From positions 1 to 7,468 of the forward strand of contig CALDTD010000138.1 of the NCBI GenBank assembly GCA_937924345.1: DNA of 7,468 nucleotides. Reading direction: 5' to 3'. The position numbers and the translations under genes are program-made. How positions within the stretch are numbered: the first letter of the stretch is position 1; every line of letters begins with the position of its first letter. This document shows positions 5,518 to 7,468 of the stretch, one piece after another. This DNA is from an uncultured Flavobacteriales bacterium. Its GTDB lineage: Bacteria; Bacteroidota; Bacteroidia; Flavobacteriales_D; Parvicellaceae. Under the pieces are notes generated by a model. The model was not told where the DNA came from and searched no databases. It saw nothing but the letters and a program-made list of their open reading frames with translations.

Positions 5518-7468
5518 CTACCTCATTAAAGTAATAAATCCTTTTTCAGATTGAGTATCATTATCATAAGAAATTACATAATAGTAGGTACCTTCAGAAA
5601 GTTTATTACCTCCATTATCAACACCATTCCATGTATTATCATAATTTTCATTTGAATAAACCTTTCTACCCCATCTACTATAGATTATCAAATGAGTATC
5701 AGAGTAACTATCAGCTAAACTTGTAACAAAAACATCATTTTGATTATCTCCATTTGGAGTAATAACATTTGGAACTACGCAATCCTCGACTTTTAAAGCA
5801 AATTCATCTGTCAACACCCCACAGAAATTACTCAAAGTTACCGTGTAAATTCCTTCTTCGCTAGCAATAATAGAATCACCTATTTCAAGATTAGGCTCCC
5901 AAACCGTATTTAAAGGATCAGAAGTAAGAGCTTTAATAACTAATTCCTCTCCTTTACATAAAGATGATGAATCTCCAATAATTTGCAAAAACGGTTGTTG
6001 AATATATTCGACCATAACCGAATCTACAAAAGGACATCTTGCATCAGTAAACTTAATATTATAAAGACCTGGTTCTGTAACTGATATTGTAGGGTTTATA
6101 AAAGTTGTATTTGGAGAAAAACTAAGACCAGCTGGTCCTTCATAAGACCAATTACCTCCACCAGGAGCCAATGTCCCGGTAATAGAGAACAAGTCTCCTA
6201 TACACAACTTAGAATCTTGTGCAGACAAAACAGGCCCATCGGTAATCAATGTTACGTTAATTGTTGTATCGTTTTCACAGCCATTAACATCTATTACTTC
6301 TAAAGTAAATGAACCGGTCTGGTTAACATATATTCCCGCTGTACTTTCTCCATTACTCCAAGAATAAGATTGATATGAATTAGGAGTTTCTAGTAACACA
6401 CTATCATTTAGACAAACATCATTTTTAAATGTCATATTCATATCTTCAACTACTGCATTTGTTACAGAAAAAACAGAAGAAGTATCTAAACAACCTTGGA
6501 AAACAACAGCTAATTGATAGTCACCAGCAAATACATTAAGAGGATTTGTTGAAAAATTACCTGGCAGCCAAGAAAAACTATCATAACCCTGATTTTGAAA
6601 GCTTAAACTAACTTGTTCATTTGGACAAGCTACAGTACTTCCTTGTATTACCGGAACTGGTATTACTATTTCATTTACTATAATTGTATCGTTGGCTGTA
6701 CAACTTCCATTTAAACCTACAACCTCTAGAACATGTTCTCCAGCAGTAACCCAAATTGAATCATTAACTGAAATTCCATTATCCCAAGAATATGAGTCAA
6801 ACCCTTGCATTGAATATAATAAAGACGAATTTCCTGGACAATAATCTATACCTCCTTGGATTTGAACTAACTCGGTTAGGCTTGTTATCTGAATCGAGCT
6901 TGAAAAACTACAACCATTTACATCTTCAATATTTACAGTATAACTCCCACTACTAATATTTGCCGTCTGAACTGTAGACTCTATATTATTATTAAGATTA
7001 TTTACCCAATTAATAAAGGGGTGAGTATTATCTATACTAATTAAGGAAGAATCGGTTCCACAAACAGTAGTTTCTCCATTAAATACTGGCGTATTATCAG
7101 GAAGCCCTTGAACAATAAAAGTTGAAGATGTATCTAAGCACCCTTGAACATTAATAGCTACTTTATAATCTCCAGCACCTACTGAAATTGAATCTGTAAG
7201 TTGCAGACCATTTAACCAAACATGGCTATCGTAAGTTTGTGGAGTAAACCCTAGCTTAACTAATTCTCCTGGACATACTGTTGTTGGTCCAGTAATACTT
7301 GGAATCGGCACCGCTATTTCTTGAACAACAATTGTATCCTGAGCGACACAACCTGCATATCCAGGACCAGGAGGCCTGGTTACTCTAATAGAATAAGTTC
7401 CAGCAAATACATAAATTGAATCATTAGTCTCTGTACTATTTTCCCATTCAAAAGCATTACCTCCAGTA
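5518..7468 (-). CDS. Multi-module secreted protein with type B T9SS sorting domain, 5' end beyond window
   Basis: The frame stays open from the right edge to TAG at 5520-5518, giving 649 visible residues; the start is outside. A GTG at 7311 is in frame but falls inside the repeat region, so it should not be taken as the real start. The visible part has seven complete modules of about 65-82 residues and part of an eighth. Each begins with a Cys in a C-P/x-G/N-E/D/S context, has an aromatic core such as YDSFSWLPG, then a turn like AGDYxLxV and a second Cys (often GC). They resemble the Ig/PKD-like modules of Bacteroidota surface proteins. The last 86 residues (VVPNVITPNGDNQNDVF... to ...GFITLMR) are a gliding-motility-associated C-terminal domain, recognised as a type B sorting signal that directs export through the T9SS and surface attachment or release. 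The name does not prove a gliding role. The substrate or partner is unknown; adhesion is a plausible guess. A strong terminator follows. Confidence 0.92.
   Translation of the reverse strand, partial: TGGNAFEWENSTETNDSIYVFAGTYSIRVTRPPGPGYAGCVAQDTIVVQEIAVPIPSITGPTTVCPGELVKLGFTPQTYDSHVWLNGLQLTDSISVGAGDYKVAINVQGCLDTSSTFIVQGLPDNTPVFNGETTVCGTDSSLISIDNTHPFINWVNNLNNNIESTVQTANISSGSYTVNIEDVNGCSFSSSIQITSLTELVQIQGGIDYCPGNSSLLYSMQGFDSYSWDNGISVNDSIWVTAGEHVLEVVGLNGSCTANDTIIVNEIVIPVPVIQGSTVACPNEQVSLSFQNQGYDSFSWLPGNFSTNPLNVFAGDYQLAVVFQGCLDTSSVFSVTNAVVEDMNMTFKNDVCLNDSVLLETPNSYQSYSWSNGESTAGIYVNQTGSFTLEVIDVNGCENDTTINVTLITDGPVLSAQDSKLCIGDLFSITGTLAPGGGNWSYEGPAGLSFSPNTTFINPTISVTEPGLYNIKFTDARCPFVDSVMVEYIQQPFLQIIGDSSSLCKGEELVIKALTSDPLNTVWEPNLEIGDSIIASEEGIYTVTLSNFCGVLTDEFALKVEDCVVPNVITPNGDNQNDVFVTSLADSYSDTHLIIYSRWGRKVYSNENYDNTWNGVDNGGNKLSEGTYYYVISYDNDTQSEKGFITLMR
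5521..5778 (-). other. Type B T9SS C-terminal sorting domain (gliding-motility-associated domain)
   Basis: This encodes the last 86 residues of the right-hand cargo protein. Landmarks are PNVITPNGDNQNDVF, LIIYSRWGRKVYSNENY, TWNGVDNGGNKLSEGTYYYV and the final KGFITLMR. This order (PNxxTPNGDxxND.F, then xxIYxRWGxxV, W.G...G, and GTYYY) is the hallmark of the CHU_C-type C-terminal domain. In the known pathway the domain is recognised by the T9SS during outer-membrane passage. An isolated Cys sits just before it, as is common in this family. Confidence 0.93.
6476..6534 (-). repeat. Copy 2 of a 648-bp-offset DNA repeat inside the cargo gene
   Basis: This 59-bp stretch aligns without gaps to 7124-7182; by hand I count 45 of 59 identical bases. 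It encodes VFAGDYQLAVVFQGCLDTSS, against VGAGDYKVAINVQGCLDTSS in the other copy. The offset equals 216 codons, so the frame is kept. Confidence 0.75.
7124..7182 (-). repeat. Copy 1 of the 648-bp-offset DNA repeat inside the cargo gene
   Basis: Partner of 6476-6534. Similarity remaining at the DNA level, not only in protein, points to a duplication within the gene or to later homogenisation between copies. Confidence 0.75.

Larger units (their letters stand above)
5779..7468 (-). repeat. Tandem two-cysteine Ig/PKD-like modules in the cargo protein
   Basis: Protein-level tandem repeats with approximate bounds: partial module 7468-7288, then 7287-7072, 7071-6850, 6849-6640, 6639-6421, 6420-6217, 6216-5971 and 5970-5779. 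In each complete module two cysteines are 45-56 residues apart (45, 50, 46, 45, 45, 56, 45 in order). The first three positions and the next three resemble each other in order, indicating duplication of a three-module block with an offset of 216 residues (648 bp). The last two complete modules are more divergent. Confidence 0.8.

Noticed and set aside
7309..7311. GTG at 7311 as the start of the right-hand cargo gene
   Set aside because: The frame remains open upstream to the window edge and encodes a further part-module with the same repeat pattern and no signal peptide, so this GTG is an internal Val codon.

Overview
The window is an AT-rich piece of a chromosome from a member of the Bacteroidota, most likely Flavobacteriales or a close relative. 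The reasons are: a PorQ-type component of the type IX secretion system (T9SS); a secreted multi-module protein ending in the 'gliding motility-associated' C-terminal domain (type B T9SS sorting signal); a second secreted protein with an N-terminal region typical of very large Bacteroidota surface proteins; start codons without Shine-Dalgarno sequences; and promoter-like boxes resembling the Bacteroidota consensus TTTG-N(about 20)-TAnnTTTG. The assignment to order is inference.

All five genes lie on the minus strand, so transcription runs from high to low coordinates. (1) 7468-5518: the 3' part of a large secreted protein of repeated Ig/PKD-like two-cysteine modules with a type B sorting domain; its start lies beyond the right edge. 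It is followed by a strong intrinsic terminator (5493-5466). (2) 5407-4310: ychF, a universally conserved translation-associated ATPase, with a candidate promoter whose upstream element lies in the T-tract of the preceding terminator. (3) 4256-3186: porQ, an outer-membrane T9SS component, 53 bp after ychF with no visible terminator between, so probably read through from ychF. (4) 3107-987: tex, an S1-domain RNA-binding transcription accessory protein, with its own near-perfect -7 box that almost abuts the start codon. (5) 925-1: the 5' part of a second large secreted protein; its end lies beyond the left edge.

Functionally, three conserved genes (ychF, porQ, tex) are bracketed by two truncated genes for exported proteins. 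The right-hand one visibly carries a T9SS sorting domain, and the left-hand one belongs to a type of protein that usually carries one. PorQ is part of the machinery that handles such cargo, but nothing in the sequence shows that the two flanking proteins are specific PorQ clients.

The largest non-coding gap is about 110 bp. I see no RNA genes, insertion sequences, CRISPR arrays, phage genes or defence genes, and no clear sign of a wholly undescribed system. The most noteworthy features are the higher-order module duplication in the right-hand protein, the regular cysteine pairing in both secreted proteins, the terminator/promoter overlap before ychF, and the start-site question for tex.
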